Notes: a model not told the origin generated them from the letters alone. A DNA stretch of 64,000 bases from Mojavia pulchra JT2-VF2 (GCA_019359325.1 JAHHHN010000014.1:62001-126000), one strand, 5' to 3'. Positions 8,346 to 17,909 are shown, counted from the stretch's first letter. Numbers and translations: made by a program.

Positions 8346-8711
8346 AGGTTATTATCTCTAATTTTTGTAGTTTTTTTGCGAAATTAGACTTTTTTTGCTG
8401 CTAGTATTACACCACAAGAATTTCGGAGTAAGGACTGAAGAGCTTATTTTCAGAACGCTCTGTGCTGACTACGTACATATCTACTTCAGCTACTGCCTCC
8501 AGCTGGTTAGTTTCTTGCAGCCGTCTGCTACAAGTACATACACTAGCCTCAGTAAGCATTCCAGATTTGACGATAATCTAAAGTCACTAAACCACCTTTA
8601 GTTCCTTTAGTTGTAGTGTGGGCATTAGCCACCAAAACCCTTACCTGGTGGGTATTTCTCACTCCAATTAATATTTACTTATATATTTAAATTGATACTA
8701 GGAATAGTTTT
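8346..8711. other. Divergent intergenic region, GST / Uma2
   Basis: This gap between divergent genes should contain both promoters. A short imperfect hairpin (CCACCA...TGGTGG, about 8629-8652) is the only structure seen. ORFs of 60-70 codons here lack protein character and start signals. Confidence 0.35.
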
Positions 8712-9479
8712 ATGGCTCTACAAGTTCAGCCCAGCCGAAAAGAACCAACTGTTACTTGGGAAGCACTTCCAGCCGACTTTATTTTACCTGACGATCCAGT
8801 GGAAAATATTCAGCAACCCTCTCTCGCTGCGGCGCTTACCGATGCTTTGGGAAGCTCAGGACGCATTCAACCGCAGATGCTAATTGGCTCTAATTTTGGA
8901 TTAGTAGCCACAGTCAACAAAAAAATTGTTGTCAAAGCACCAGATTGGTTTTACATCCCGCAAGTGCAACCTGTGACCGCTGATGTAATTCGCCGTAGTT
9001 ATACCCCAAATTTAGAAGGTGCTGCTGTTGCTGTGGTGATGGAATTTCTTTCAGACACAGAAGGTGGAGAACTATCAGTTCGCTCGACTCCACCCTACGG
9101 TAAACTCTATTTTTACGAACACATTCTCAAAGTTCCAACCTACGTCACCTACGATCCTTACGAACCTAGCCTAGAAGTACGGTGCTTGCAAAATGGACAA
9201 TATACTTTGCAGCCAGCAGATGCAAATGGACGTTACTGGATTCCTGAGTTAGAGCTGTTTCTCGGAATTTGGCAAGGTGAAAGATTGTGCCAAACGATGA
9301 ATTGGCTGCGGTGGTGGAATAAAGAAGGAAATTTGCTGTTGTGGAGTAACGAACAAGCTGAACAAGAACGCCAACGTGCTGAACAAGAACATCAACGCGC
9401 TGAACAAGAACGCCAACGTGCTGATATATTAGCAGCTAAGTTACGTGAGCTAGGTGTTGACCCTGATGCGATCGCATAA
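8712..9479 (+). CDS. Uma2-family (DUF820) PD-(D/E)XK nuclease-like protein
   Basis: This 255-residue protein belongs to the Uma2/DUF820 group that is highly expanded in cyanobacteria. The restriction-endonuclease-like core is visible: APDWFYIPQV carries the catalytic Asp, AVVMEFLSD the Glu region and YGKLYFYEHILKVPTYVTYDP the lysine and following strand. The C-terminal 45 residues are a Gln/Glu/Arg heptad-like coiled coil built from EQERQRA and AEQEHQRA units encoded by 21-bp DNA repeats at 9349-9425, ending with the family tail LGVDPDAIA. The substrate of the family is unknown. A second member lies at 10531-11307 on the other strand. Confidence 0.88.
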   Translation: MALQVQPSRKEPTVTWEALPADFILPDDPVENIQQPSLAAALTDALGSSGRIQPQMLIGSNFGLVATVNKKIVVKAPDWFYIPQVQPVTADVIRRSYTPNLEGAAVAVVMEFLSDTEGGELSVRSTPPYGKLYFYEHILKVPTYVTYDPYEPSLEVRCLQNGQYTLQPADANGRYWIPELELFLGIWQGERLCQTMNWLRWWNKEGNLLLWSNEQAEQERQRAEQEHQRAEQERQRADILAAKLRELGVDPDAIA

Positions 9480-9581
9480 AGGGATAAAGGGAATAATAAG
9501 CAAAACAATTATTGTATCCCTCAGCGACTACCCGAACTTTAGAAAGATGCACCTGAGGTTGGGTAACAGCACCGAGATTCC

Positions 9582-10436
9582 ATGAAACAGCAAAAAAATC
9601 AATTCAGTCATCTCACAGCGATAGAAAGAACTAACCTGTCATTTCCTGCACAGTTTTTATTAAATCAAAACCTGCTTCAAGGCAAAATACTAGATTTTGG
9701 TTGTGGTTTTGGCAATGATGTGAAGATATTGCGCCAAAAAAGCTTTGATATTACAGGCTATGATCCTTATTATTTTCCCCAATATCCTCAAGATAAATTC
9801 GATACCATAATTTGCTTTTATGTTTTAAATGTTTTGTTTCCTGAAGAACAAGCAAATGTTCTCATGGAAGTATCGCACTTACTAAATCCAGGAGGGAAAG
9901 CTTATTATGCCGTGAGGAGGGATATTAAAAAAGAAGGCTTTAGAGAACATTATGTCCATAAAAAGCCTACATATCAGTGTATTGTCAAATTGCCCTTTCA
10001 TTCAGTTCATTTAGATGATTATCGTGAATTTTATGAGTATAGTCACTATAATCACCAGCGAAATTCGTCTAATAACTGTATATTTTGCAATCCTTATAAA
10101 AGTCTCAAACTATTAACCGAATCAGCTACTGCTTATGCCATGTTTGATGGTTATCCTATAAGCAAAGGTCATGTTTTGGTTATTCCTAAACGCCATGTTA
10201 GCAATTATTTTGACCTACCATTTAAAGAGCAATCTGCTTGCTGGTTTATGGTAAACAAAGTACAGGAGATTCTGAAAGCAGAATTTGCACCTGATGGCTT
10301 TAATGTCGGAATGAACATTAATCGAGAAGCAGGCCAAAATATGATGCACGCCAGTATTCATGTCATCCCTCGTTACAAAGGTGATACTGTCGGTGCTAAA
10401 AGTGGAATCAGAAACGTTATTCCTAAAAAGAAATAA
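9582..10436 (+). CDS. SAM-dependent methyltransferase fused to a HIT domain
   Basis: This 284-residue protein has two parts. Residues 1-150 are a class I methyltransferase with the SAM motif DFGCGFGND (38-46), the acidic loop ITGYDPYYF and the post-I segment DTIICFYVLNVL. Residues 160-284 are a HIT (histidine triad) domain with a zinc pair CIFC (Cys166, Cys169), SKGHVLVIPKRHVSNYFDL and the triad loop GQNMMHASIHVIPRYKGD. In HIT hydrolases the triad is H-x-H-x-H and the middle His is the nucleophile; here the positions are His256, Ser258 and His260. Nucleotidyl transfer by the usual mechanism is therefore doubtful. This fusion exists in other bacteria, but its substrate is unknown to me. It sits between two Uma2 genes. 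Confidence 0.88.
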   Translation: MKQQKNQFSHLTAIERTNLSFPAQFLLNQNLLQGKILDFGCGFGNDVKILRQKSFDITGYDPYYFPQYPQDKFDTIICFYVLNVLFPEEQANVLMEVSHLLNPGGKAYYAVRRDIKKEGFREHYVHKKPTYQCIVKLPFHSVHLDDYREFYEYSHYNHQRNSSNNCIFCNPYKSLKLLTESATAYAMFDGYPISKGHVLVIPKRHVSNYFDLPFKEQSACWFMVNKVQEILKAEFAPDGFNVGMNINREAGQNMMHASIHVIPRYKGDTVGAKSGIRNVIPKKK

Positions 10437-10530
10437 TTTTTTAACTAAACATTTTGCAACAGTGGTAAAAACTGAAGTTACTGCAAGTGCATAAATCTGA
10501 AAACTCTACAAAATCTGTTCCTAAAAAGAG

Positions 10531-11307
10531 TTAAGCAAGATTATCAGGATCTATTCCCAACGCCCTTAATTGTTCCGCCATCCTTTGGGCGCGTTGTTCT
10601 GCTTGTTGAGCGCGTTGTGCTTCTTGTTGAGCGCGTTGTTCTGCTTGTTGAGCGCGTTGTGCTTCTTGTTGAGCGCGTTGTGCTTCTTGTTGAATTTGTT
10701 CTTTTGGCGTAGGGTAACGCTTCCCCTCGGAGTCATACCAATACATCCATTCCCGCGTTACTCCGCAATAGTTTCCGCGTTCGCAGCCAATTCCTAAGCC
10801 AATTTCTGGTAGCCAAACAGGATTTCCTGGCTGTAATTCATACTTACCATTAACTAACTTATGCACTTCTAGATGCGGTTTGCGGCGACGACGGGAAGAA
10901 TAAATTACGTAGTAAAGTACGCCTAATTCCGCATATTGATCTAATTTAGTAGTGTATTCTTTACGATAATTTTGGGAAACAACTTCTAGCACTAAAATGG
11001 GTAGAACGTTTTCATCCCACAGTACATAACTGGGGCGCAGTTCCTCATCATAAAATCGCTCTACCCCTAAACTCAAAAACCCATCAGGCACAATTGGTGG
11101 TTCATCAGGGTGATAATAAATACCCATATCTACCCCGAAAAACCAGTCCATGCGTTCTGCCCAAAGTATCAACAGTATTGCTTTGAGCAAGCCTGGTATT
11201 AATTCTTGTAGTTCATTATCCACAGGGGTTTCATCAGAGTCGGGTAGTTCTTCGGCAGAAGGCAAGTACCTCGGCAGGTTGTAGTTTAACATGGCTAGTT
11301 TCCCCAA
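10531..11307 (-). CDS. Uma2-family (DUF820) PD-(D/E)XK nuclease-like protein
   Basis: This 258-residue Uma2 protein has IVPDGFLSLG (catalytic Asp), PILVLEVVSQ (Glu) and RKEYTTKLDQYAELGVLYYVIY (Lys and strand). The C-terminus is a long Gln/Ala/Glu/Arg coiled coil (AQQEAQRAQQAEQRA) ending LGIDPDNLA, like the tail of the Uma2 at 8712 but with a different repeat. Its core differs clearly from that paralogue, so the two are not a recent tandem duplication. ATG at 11305-11307. Confidence 0.88.
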   Translation of the reverse strand: MGKLAMLNYNLPRYLPSAEELPDSDETPVDNELQELIPGLLKAILLILWAERMDWFFGVDMGIYYHPDEPPIVPDGFLSLGVERFYDEELRPSYVLWDENVLPILVLEVVSQNYRKEYTTKLDQYAELGVLYYVIYSSRRRRKPHLEVHKLVNGKYELQPGNPVWLPEIGLGIGCERGNYCGVTREWMYWYDSEGKRYPTPKEQIQQEAQRAQQEAQRAQQAEQRAQQEAQRAQQAEQRAQRMAEQLRALGIDPDNLA

Positions 11308-11837
11308 AACTCACAAAAATTATAGCGATTTGTTGAGGGACGTAGTGATTTTTGATAATTACCAAAGCTGTAGTGATTGTCTAGAAGTTAAGCGATCGCA
11401 CTGACTCTTAAACTTAAGGTAAGGTTTGTATCAACTTACCTCTTGATAGGTGAACAAAGTTTATCAGTGTTTGAAGAGATAAATACTACAATGACTGCTA
11501 TAAATAATCCACCAATAGCGATCGCCACTTTGGGTTAGGCTAACAGTATCTACTCAACCCCCAAGAAATTTATGTAACTCTTAACTATTAATAAAGGTAT
11601 TGATTTTTAGCACTACTGATGGTTTATATTTACCCAAAGGTGGCGCAAGCAGCCACTTATCTTCAAACACAGGAGGCCGCGCCACAGTACCCCCATAACT
11701 GATGCATACCCTGATTGCAAAGTGTCAGTTGAGGTTAAGTTGACATTAAAATAAACAATTTTTGCTGAATTGCGACGGATAAAGACTAAACTTAAAAGTC
11801 TTGTGCAGCAAAACCTGTAGCTTTAAATAAAGTAATT
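11308..11837. other. Intergenic region upstream of serA
   Basis: This 530-bp divergent gap holds two HIP1-type octamers, at about 11393 and 11519. It has no ORF with protein character. The serA promoter is probably in the last 150 bp, but I cannot fix its boxes by eye. Confidence 0.35.
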
Positions 11838-13418
11838 ATGTCCAAGGTTCTCGTCTCCGATCCTATTGACCAGGCTGGAATTGACATTCTTTCCCAGGTT
11901 GCTACTGTTGATGTCAAAACAGGTTTAAAACCAGCAGAACTGGTACAAATCATTGGTGAATATGACGCGTTAATGATTCGTTCTGGTACACGCGTCACCC
12001 AAGAAATTATTGAAGCTGGCACGCAGCTAAAAATCATCGGTCGTGCAGGTGTGGGTGTGGACAATGTAGATGTCCCTGCGGCCACACGTCGGGGAATTGT
12101 AGTAGTCAATTCTCCTGAAGGTAACACGATCGCTGCTGCTGAACACGCGATCGCTATGATGTTGGCTATGTCTCGTCACATCCCCGATGCTAACGCTTCT
12201 GTTAAACAGGGTGAGTGGGATCGCAAAACTTTTGTTGGTGCGGAAGTTTATAAAAAAACTCTCGGTATCGTCGGTTTGGGTAAAATTGGCTCCCATGTTG
12301 CCGCTGTTGCTAAGTCCATGGGGATGAAGTTGTTAGCTTTTGACCCCTTTATCTCTACTGACAGAGCAGAACAAATTGGCTGTCAGTTAGTGGATTTAGA
12401 TTTGCTCATGCAGCAAGCAGACTATATTACACTGCACATCCCCAAAACCCCAGAAACCACCCATCTCATCAACGCCAAAACCCTGGCAAAAATGAAACCT
12501 ACTGCCCGCATAATTAACTGCGCTCGTGGTGGGATTATTGATGAAGCGGCTTTAGCAGTAGCGATTAAAGAAGGTACAATCGCTGGTGCAGCCTTAGATG
12601 TGTTTGAGTCAGAACCACTAGGCGAATCAGAGTTGCGATCGCTAGGTAAAGAAATCATCCTCACTCCTCACTTAGGAGCATCTACTACAGAAGCTCAAGT
12701 GAATGTCGCCATAGATGTTGCTGAACAAATTCGGGATGTTCTTTTAGGACTACCAGCACGTTCAGCTGTTAATATTCCTGGACTCGGCCCCGATGTGTTG
12801 GAAGAACTCAAACCTTATATGGAGCTAGCTGAAACTCTAGGTAATTTGGTAGGACAGCTAGCTGGCGGACGGGTGGAATTACTCAACGTCCGGTTGCAAG
12901 GCGAACTAGCAACCAACAAGAGCCAGCCTTTGGTGGTAGCATCCCTCAAAGGACTACTTTACCAAGCCCTGCGGGAACGGGTAAATTACGTCAATGCCAG
13001 TATCGAAGCTAAAGAACGAGGCATCCGAGTGATTGAAACGCGAGATGCATCTGTACGTGACTATGCAGGTTCGCTGCATTTGGAAGCTACAGGTACTTTG
13101 GGTACTCATTCGGTCACAGGTGCGTTGTTGGGTGAAAAGGAAATTCACCTAACCGATGTTGACGGTTTCCCAATTAACGTCCCCCCCAGCAAATATATGC
13201 TATTCACCCTGCACCGTGATATGCCAGGGATTATCGGCAAACTCGGTTCTCTACTCGGCAGCTTTAATGTAAATATTGCCAGTATGCAGGTAGGTCGGAA
13301 AATCGTCCGTGGTGATGCGGTGATGGCTCTGAGCATAGATGATCCCTTACCAGAGGGCATTTTAGCTGAGATTATCAAAGTGCCTGGTATTCGGGACGCG
13401 TACACAGTAACACTATAA
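11838..13418 (+). CDS. serA: D-3-phosphoglycerate dehydrogenase
   Basis: SerA oxidises 3-phosphoglycerate to 3-phosphohydroxypyruvate with NAD, the first step of phosphorylated serine synthesis. The 526-residue long form is present. The N-terminal part of the substrate domain (RSGTRVTQEII) is followed by the NAD-binding domain with GIVGLGKIGSHVA and the catalytic Arg in NCARGGIIDE. HLGAST contains the catalytic His. An intervening ASB domain comes next, then a C-terminal ACT domain starting near FTLHRDMPGIIGKLGSLLG that binds serine in related enzymes. The ATG is at 11838. prmA follows on the same strand 124 bp downstream, an order found in other cyanobacteria. Confidence 0.98.
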   Translation: MSKVLVSDPIDQAGIDILSQVATVDVKTGLKPAELVQIIGEYDALMIRSGTRVTQEIIEAGTQLKIIGRAGVGVDNVDVPAATRRGIVVVNSPEGNTIAAAEHAIAMMLAMSRHIPDANASVKQGEWDRKTFVGAEVYKKTLGIVGLGKIGSHVAAVAKSMGMKLLAFDPFISTDRAEQIGCQLVDLDLLMQQADYITLHIPKTPETTHLINAKTLAKMKPTARIINCARGGIIDEAALAVAIKEGTIAGAALDVFESEPLGESELRSLGKEIILTPHLGASTTEAQVNVAIDVAEQIRDVLLGLPARSAVNIPGLGPDVLEELKPYMELAETLGNLVGQLAGGRVELLNVRLQGELATNKSQPLVVASLKGLLYQALRERVNYVNASIEAKERGIRVIETRDASVRDYAGSLHLEATGTLGTHSVTGALLGEKEIHLTDVDGFPINVPPSKYMLFTLHRDMPGIIGKLGSLLGSFNVNIASMQVGRKIVRGDAVMALSIDDPLPEGILAEIIKVPGIRDAYTVTL

Positions 13419-13542
13419 AGTGCTGAGTTCTGAGTTGTGAGTATGAAAATTCAGACTTTTCTGTTCTACCCAAGAATCAGGCAGAACAAAAGAAATCTTT
13501 CTCAGCACTCATGACTCAGCACTCAGCATTCAGCACTCAAAG
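13419..13542. repeat. GTGCTGAG/CTCAGCAC fold-back spacer
   Basis: The spacer starts with AAAGTGCTGAGTTCTGAG and ends with repeated CTCAGCACTC units, the reverse complement, so the arms can pair around a 60-bp centre. The right arm ends directly at the prmA start codon. The same family occurs at 18905-19020, 24890-25070 and 42095-42205. Confidence 0.85.
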
Positions 13543-14463
13543 ATGGCAAAAACTTGGTGGGAATTACAGATTTTATGTGAACCAGACCTAGAAGATTCTA
13601 TCTTTTGGCGACTGGAAAATTTTGGCTGTCGTGGCACAGCTAGCGAAGGCAAAGGAAATTCTTCCTTAGTAAAAGGTTATTTACCGGAATTTCAAGCACA
13701 CCTATTAGATTTAGCCGCACTGTCGTTGTGGCTGCGTCAAGATGCTTTATGTGTAGGTTTGCCAGCACCTGCTTTGCAATGGCAGCTGATTCATGAAGAA
13801 GATTGGGCTACAAGTTGGAAGCAATATTGGCATCCGGAGAAAATAGGCGATCGCTTTTTGATCAATCCCGCATGGCTACCATTACCAGAAACATCAGAAC
13901 GGCTGGTAATTCGCCTCGATCCAGGCGTAGCATTTGGTACAGGTAACCATGCGACAACTCAGTTGTGTTTAGAATCTCTGGAAATGCGGCTGAATCCATT
14001 ACCTAAATCTTTCACTGATTTAAGTGATAAACAAGAGCCTGTGATAGTTGCGGATATTGGCTGTGGTTCTGGTATCCTTTCGATTGGAGCATTGCTACTG
14101 GGAGCAGAGAAAGCCTACGCAGTGGATACTGACCCTTTAGCAGTGCAATCCACATTTAGCAATCGCGCACTCAACGAAATTAGTCCCGAACGCTTAGTAC
14201 CAGCAGAGGGAAGTGTAGATATTTTGCAGAAACTGCTTGAGAAACCAGTAGATGGTATCGTCTGCAATATTTTAGCTAATGTAATTATTGAGCTAGCTCC
14301 AGAAATGAGTGCGATCGTCAAACCCACCACTTGGGGAATTTTCAGTGGTATTTTGCTTGAGCAATCGAAAGCAGTAGCTGATACATTAGAAGAAAATGGC
14401 TGGGTAATTGCAACCTTGTGGAAAAAGAAAGAGTGGTGTTGCTTGAATGTCCGCCGTTCTTAA
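13543..14463 (+). CDS. prmA: Ribosomal protein L11 methyltransferase
   Basis: PrmA trimethylates lysines and the N-terminus of ribosomal protein L11 using SAM. The N-terminal L11-binding domain starts [20 protein letters not shown]. The catalytic domain has [21 protein letters not shown] and the SAM loop [20 protein letters not shown], then [14 protein letters not shown] as motif IV. Length (306) is typical. A repeat reaches to four bases before the ATG, so there is no Shine-Dalgarno sequence of its own. A weak hairpin at 14470-14500 lies between this gene and the convergent kinase. Confidence 0.97.
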   Translation: MAKTWWELQILCEPDLEDSIFWRLENFGCRGTASEGKGNSSLVKGYLPEFQAHLLDLAALSLWLRQDALCVGLPAPALQWQLIHEEDWATSWKQYWHPEKIGDRFLINPAWLPLPETSERLVIRLDPGVAFGTGNHATTQLCLESLEMRLNPLPKSFTDLSDKQEPVIVADIGCGSGILSIGALLLGAEKAYAVDTDPLAVQSTFSNRALNEISPERLVPAEGSVDILQKLLEKPVDGIVCNILANVIIELAPEMSAIVKPTTWGIFSGILLEQSKAVADTLEENGWVIATLWKKKEWCCLNVRRS

Positions 14464-14526
14464 TTTAAACCCTTTAATTTACGATAAATAAATTAAGGGG
14501 ATTTGCCTGTTTCCTTTTAAAAATCT

Positions 14527-17085
14527 TTATTTTGCCCTGAGTACTGAATGTAATGATTTGAGTAATTCCTGTAGCGTGTAGGGCTTAGGCAGAAATGCTT
14601 GAACATCTGTACCTATAGCTACATTAAACTGAGAACTGTCGGTAAGCCCACTAGCGGCAATCATCAAGACTTGTGGATTAATTTGCTTTAACACTCGAAT
14701 GGCAGTTAGTCCATCCATCTCAGGCATCATCATATCCATCAATACAACACTGATTTCATTTCGATGCTGCAAATACAGTGCGATCGCCTCAAGTCCATCA
14801 TTAGCTGTGAGAACCTTGTAATTAGATTTTTCCAGTGATGTCTTAGTAATTTCTCGAATAGTAGCTTCATCATCGACAACAAGAATTAATTCTCCCTGTC
14901 CTTGAGGCAGTTCTTTATGTAAAGATGGCAACACTTGGGTTCCCAACACCGTTGGCAAGAACACTTGGAATTTAGTTCCTTGCCCAACAGCACTCTCCAC
15001 AGTCAGGAAACCACCGTGGCTTTTAATAATTCCTCTTACGGTTGACAGACCAAGCCCTGTACCTTTGCTTTGCTCTTTGGTTGTGAAAAAAGGCTCAAAA
15101 ATTCTCGACATCACATCAGATGTCATGCCAGTTCCCGTATCCGATACAGTAATAACACTGTAGGGGCCAACAGAGGCTTCAAGATTCATGCGGGCATAAT
15201 TTTCATCAATGAAAAAATTCTCCGCACAGAGCTTTAAAGTACCACCGTCAGGCATTGCATCGCGGGCGTTGATTACTAAATTCATTAAAACCTGATGCAA
15301 TTGGGTAGGATCTCCAGAAACAAGCAAAAGTTCTGGCGATATATCTACGTCAACTTCAATCGATTTAGGAAATGTTTCTTTAACAATATGCTTAACTTCT
15401 AATATCAGATGCTTGAGTTGCACCATCGTGTGCTCACCTTCCATTCCGCGGGCAAACGACAGAACTTGCTTGACCAAAGCTGCTCCGCGTTTAGCGCTGG
15501 CTTCGATTATCGTCAGCAACCGTTCCTGCTTCTCAGGTTTGAGTTGTGTTTTAAGCAAGAGTTGAGCTGAAGTAATTATTGGTGTCAGCACATTATTTAA
15601 ATCATGGGCAATACCACCAGCCAAAGTACCGATGCTTTCTAGGCGTTGGGCTTGGAGAAATTGCGTTTCGAGTTGTTTTTTCTCTGTGATATCGGTATTG
15701 ACAATGAGTATTGATTGAGGTTGTCCCTCAAAATCAACTACCAATGTCCAGCGACTAGAGACAATAATTTCTTTGCCTTCTTTCGTGACTTGATACAACT
15801 CACCTTGCCACGAACCACACTCAATCACAGATTGCTGGGCTTGCTGGAGTTGAGGCGAAGTTTTATGAAGAATTAGCTGATGGAGATTTTGTCCCATAAC
15901 CTCAGCAGCCTTCCAGCCATACAAAGCCTCAGCGCTTTTGTTCCAGAATCGAATTTGGTTGTCTAGAGATTGGACGATAATTGCATCTGTGGCAATATCA
16001 AGCAAAGCAGCTTGCTCACGAATTTTTTGTTCCGATTTTTGGCGCTCGATGAGTTCGGTTTGGATATGCTGATACAGTTCAGATTGCTGAATGGCGATCG
16101 CTACCTGCGTTGCTAATTGCTTAAGCAAATCAATCTCCAACTGCTCCCACTGTCGTGGTTCGGAACAGTGGTTAGCCACCAGCAATCCCCATAATTTTTC
16201 CCCCTGCACAATCGGTATGACCAAGTTCGCCCTGACCTCAAGTTGAACCAGAAAATCAACATGACATTTAGAGAAACCAGCTGTGTAAATATCTGCTACA
16301 GCTTGGATGCGACCCTGCTTATAAAGTTCACGGCAAGTAGGTTCTACAAAGAAGGAATCTGTGATTTTTGTACCCAGAATAGGTGACCAGCCAGGAGCTA
16401 CGGATTCTACTGTCACAGAGCCACTCCAATCTTCATTGAAACGGTAAATGAACACCCGCTCAGTTTGGAGAAACTGCCGGACTTCCGAAACTGTAGTGCT
16501 AAGAATTTCTCCCAAATCAAGAGACTGGCGGATATGTTGCGTTATTTGTGCTACCAATCGCTCTCGTTCAGCTTGCTGTCGCCAGACTTTTTCTTCATAC
16601 TGGTGTGCGGTCAATTCCGCTAGTTGTACTGCCTGGCTCTGACTTTCCAGCCTCACCCTCTCTCGATAGGGGCAAAAGAAATCAGCCAAAGCAGGCTCCT
16701 CTGACAACAAAGGGGCCAAATGAGCGATCGCTTTCGGTACTAATGGTACTAAAGCCATTGCTGTGTATACTGATACCAACGCAGTTATCGCTTTAAGCAA
16801 TCCTGACACCCAATAAATTGGATACCAAAGCGTCCAAACCTCCATTAAATGAGTAGTACCACAAGCAACAATAAAAGCGCCAAACAACAAAAATATCCAA
16901 TCAAAGGGCAAATCTTGGCGTTGGCGTACAAAATATAGCAGTGTGATTGGGATCGAGTAATAGGCTAACGCGATCAGCGAGTCGGACATAACATGCAGCC
17001 ATACCAACCCTGGCTTCCAAAGGTAACAGTGTCCGTGGGGGATAAATGGCCCAAAAGAAAATAGATTATGCCAAAATTCCGACAT
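14527..17085 (-). CDS. Ethylene-receptor-like hybrid histidine kinase with cyanobacteriochrome-type GAF
   Basis: The 852-residue protein begins with three membrane helices (about residues 27-120) that carry CGTTHLMEVWTLW, with Cys75 and His79 at the Cu/ethylene ligand positions of plant ETR1. A coiled linker leads to a GAF domain (about 180-340). It contains Cys274-His275 in SKCHVDFLVQLEVRANLVIPI, the position of the bilin-binding Cys-His of cyanobacteriochromes; the DxCF cysteine is replaced (DSFF, 243-246). Next come a PAS domain (about 355-470), HisKA with GGIAHDLNN (His494), HATPase and a receiver with Asp784. Synechocystis has a related ethylene and UV sensor (SynEtr1/UirS). A sensor combining ethylene and light, or either alone, is inferred. 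No partner regulator is adjacent. Confidence 0.9.
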   Translation of the reverse strand: MSEFWHNLFSFGPFIPHGHCYLWKPGLVWLHVMSDSLIALAYYSIPITLLYFVRQRQDLPFDWIFLLFGAFIVACGTTHLMEVWTLWYPIYWVSGLLKAITALVSVYTAMALVPLVPKAIAHLAPLLSEEPALADFFCPYRERVRLESQSQAVQLAELTAHQYEEKVWRQQAERERLVAQITQHIRQSLDLGEILSTTVSEVRQFLQTERVFIYRFNEDWSGSVTVESVAPGWSPILGTKITDSFFVEPTCRELYKQGRIQAVADIYTAGFSKCHVDFLVQLEVRANLVIPIVQGEKLWGLLVANHCSEPRQWEQLEIDLLKQLATQVAIAIQQSELYQHIQTELIERQKSEQKIREQAALLDIATDAIIVQSLDNQIRFWNKSAEALYGWKAAEVMGQNLHQLILHKTSPQLQQAQQSVIECGSWQGELYQVTKEGKEIIVSSRWTLVVDFEGQPQSILIVNTDITEKKQLETQFLQAQRLESIGTLAGGIAHDLNNVLTPIITSAQLLLKTQLKPEKQERLLTIIEASAKRGAALVKQVLSFARGMEGEHTMVQLKHLILEVKHIVKETFPKSIEVDVDISPELLLVSGDPTQLHQVLMNLVINARDAMPDGGTLKLCAENFFIDENYARMNLEASVGPYSVITVSDTGTGMTSDVMSRIFEPFFTTKEQSKGTGLGLSTVRGIIKSHGGFLTVESAVGQGTKFQVFLPTVLGTQVLPSLHKELPQGQGELILVVDDEATIREITKTSLEKSNYKVLTANDGLEAIALYLQHRNEISVVLMDMMMPEMDGLTAIRVLKQINPQVLMIAASGLTDSSQFNVAIGTDVQAFLPKPYTLQELLKSLHSVLRAK

Positions 17086-17591
17086 ATTAAACTTTATTTA
17101 ATAACAAGCAGATATCTTCAACAAACAGCTAAGTAGATAAATATTTAGCTAACTTCATAATAGTTTTTATGCAGCAGTAACTAATTGCTGTTAATTTGAT
17201 TGATTTATGGCGTTTTCAATCTTATGGCTGAGGTTGGTAATGTGCTTGAGATATATTAAACACTTAAGCTATTGTGTTTTTAATTTGCACAATTTTATAA
17301 TTTGAATTTTATTTATTGCAGTCAAATTTCTATTTATTGAAGTTAATCAATACAATCTAGATGAACTTTTGGGCATTTAATCATTATTATTACTGATAGA
17401 GACGCGAAATTTCGCGTCTCTCGGCTTCAGGCTCTTAGGGGTTGCCAAAAATTAAATTATTCATTTTGTGGGGGAGCTACAGCGTCCTTGCGGTTTCCCG
17501 ACTTGTAGACAACCGTAGGGTGGTAAGACAGCGCACACAACTTCTCTCCATCCCACAAGAAAATTTGAAATATTTTTTATTTGGAAGTCCC
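17086..17591. other. Intergenic region with a 24-bp perfect palindrome
   Basis: This AT-rich 506-bp gap lies between two minus-strand genes. At 17398-17421 the sequence AGAGACGCGAAATTTCGCGT plus CTCT is a perfect 24-bp palindrome, a dispersed hairpin common in cyanobacteria that could also end transcription from trxA. A GC-richer block at 17465-17560 belongs to the dispersed repeat class. There is no credible gene. Confidence 0.55.
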
Positions 17592-17909
17592 TTAAATTAT
17601 GCTTTTTAGATGTTGTACCAACTGTGGCGCTTGCATAACACCTTCAATTCGGTCTACTGGTTGACCTTGTTTAAATAGTAGCAGTGTTGGTAAGGCGTAA
17701 ATTTGATACTGGCTAGCTAACTCCGTGTATTTTTCTGTGTCAATTTTGACAATACGCAGGCGGTCTTTCAGTTGAGCATTAACTTGCTCTAAAATCGGAA
17801 CCATCATCTGGCAAGGGCCACACCACTCCGCGTAAAAATCTACCAACACAGGTACATCAGAACCAGACAGCATTTCTTCAAAACTGTTGAATTGTTTTTT
17901 AGTAGTCAT
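17592..17909 (-). CDS. trxA: Thioredoxin
   Basis: The small redox protein has the active site WCGPC (Cys30 and Cys33 from the ATG used here), preceded by VLVDFYAEW, with the cis-proline loop YALPTLLLF. It reduces disulfides in target proteins and is itself reduced by thioredoxin reductase. I take the ATG at 17907-17909 (MTTKKQF); a GTG nine bases upstream would add MCH only. The family member looks like an m- or y-type thioredoxin, but I cannot assign the type with certainty. Confidence 0.95.
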   Translation of the reverse strand: MTTKKQFNSFEEMLSGSDVPVLVDFYAEWCGPCQMMVPILEQVNAQLKDRLRIVKIDTEKYTELASQYQIYALPTLLLFKQGQPVDRIEGVMQAPQLVQHLKSII

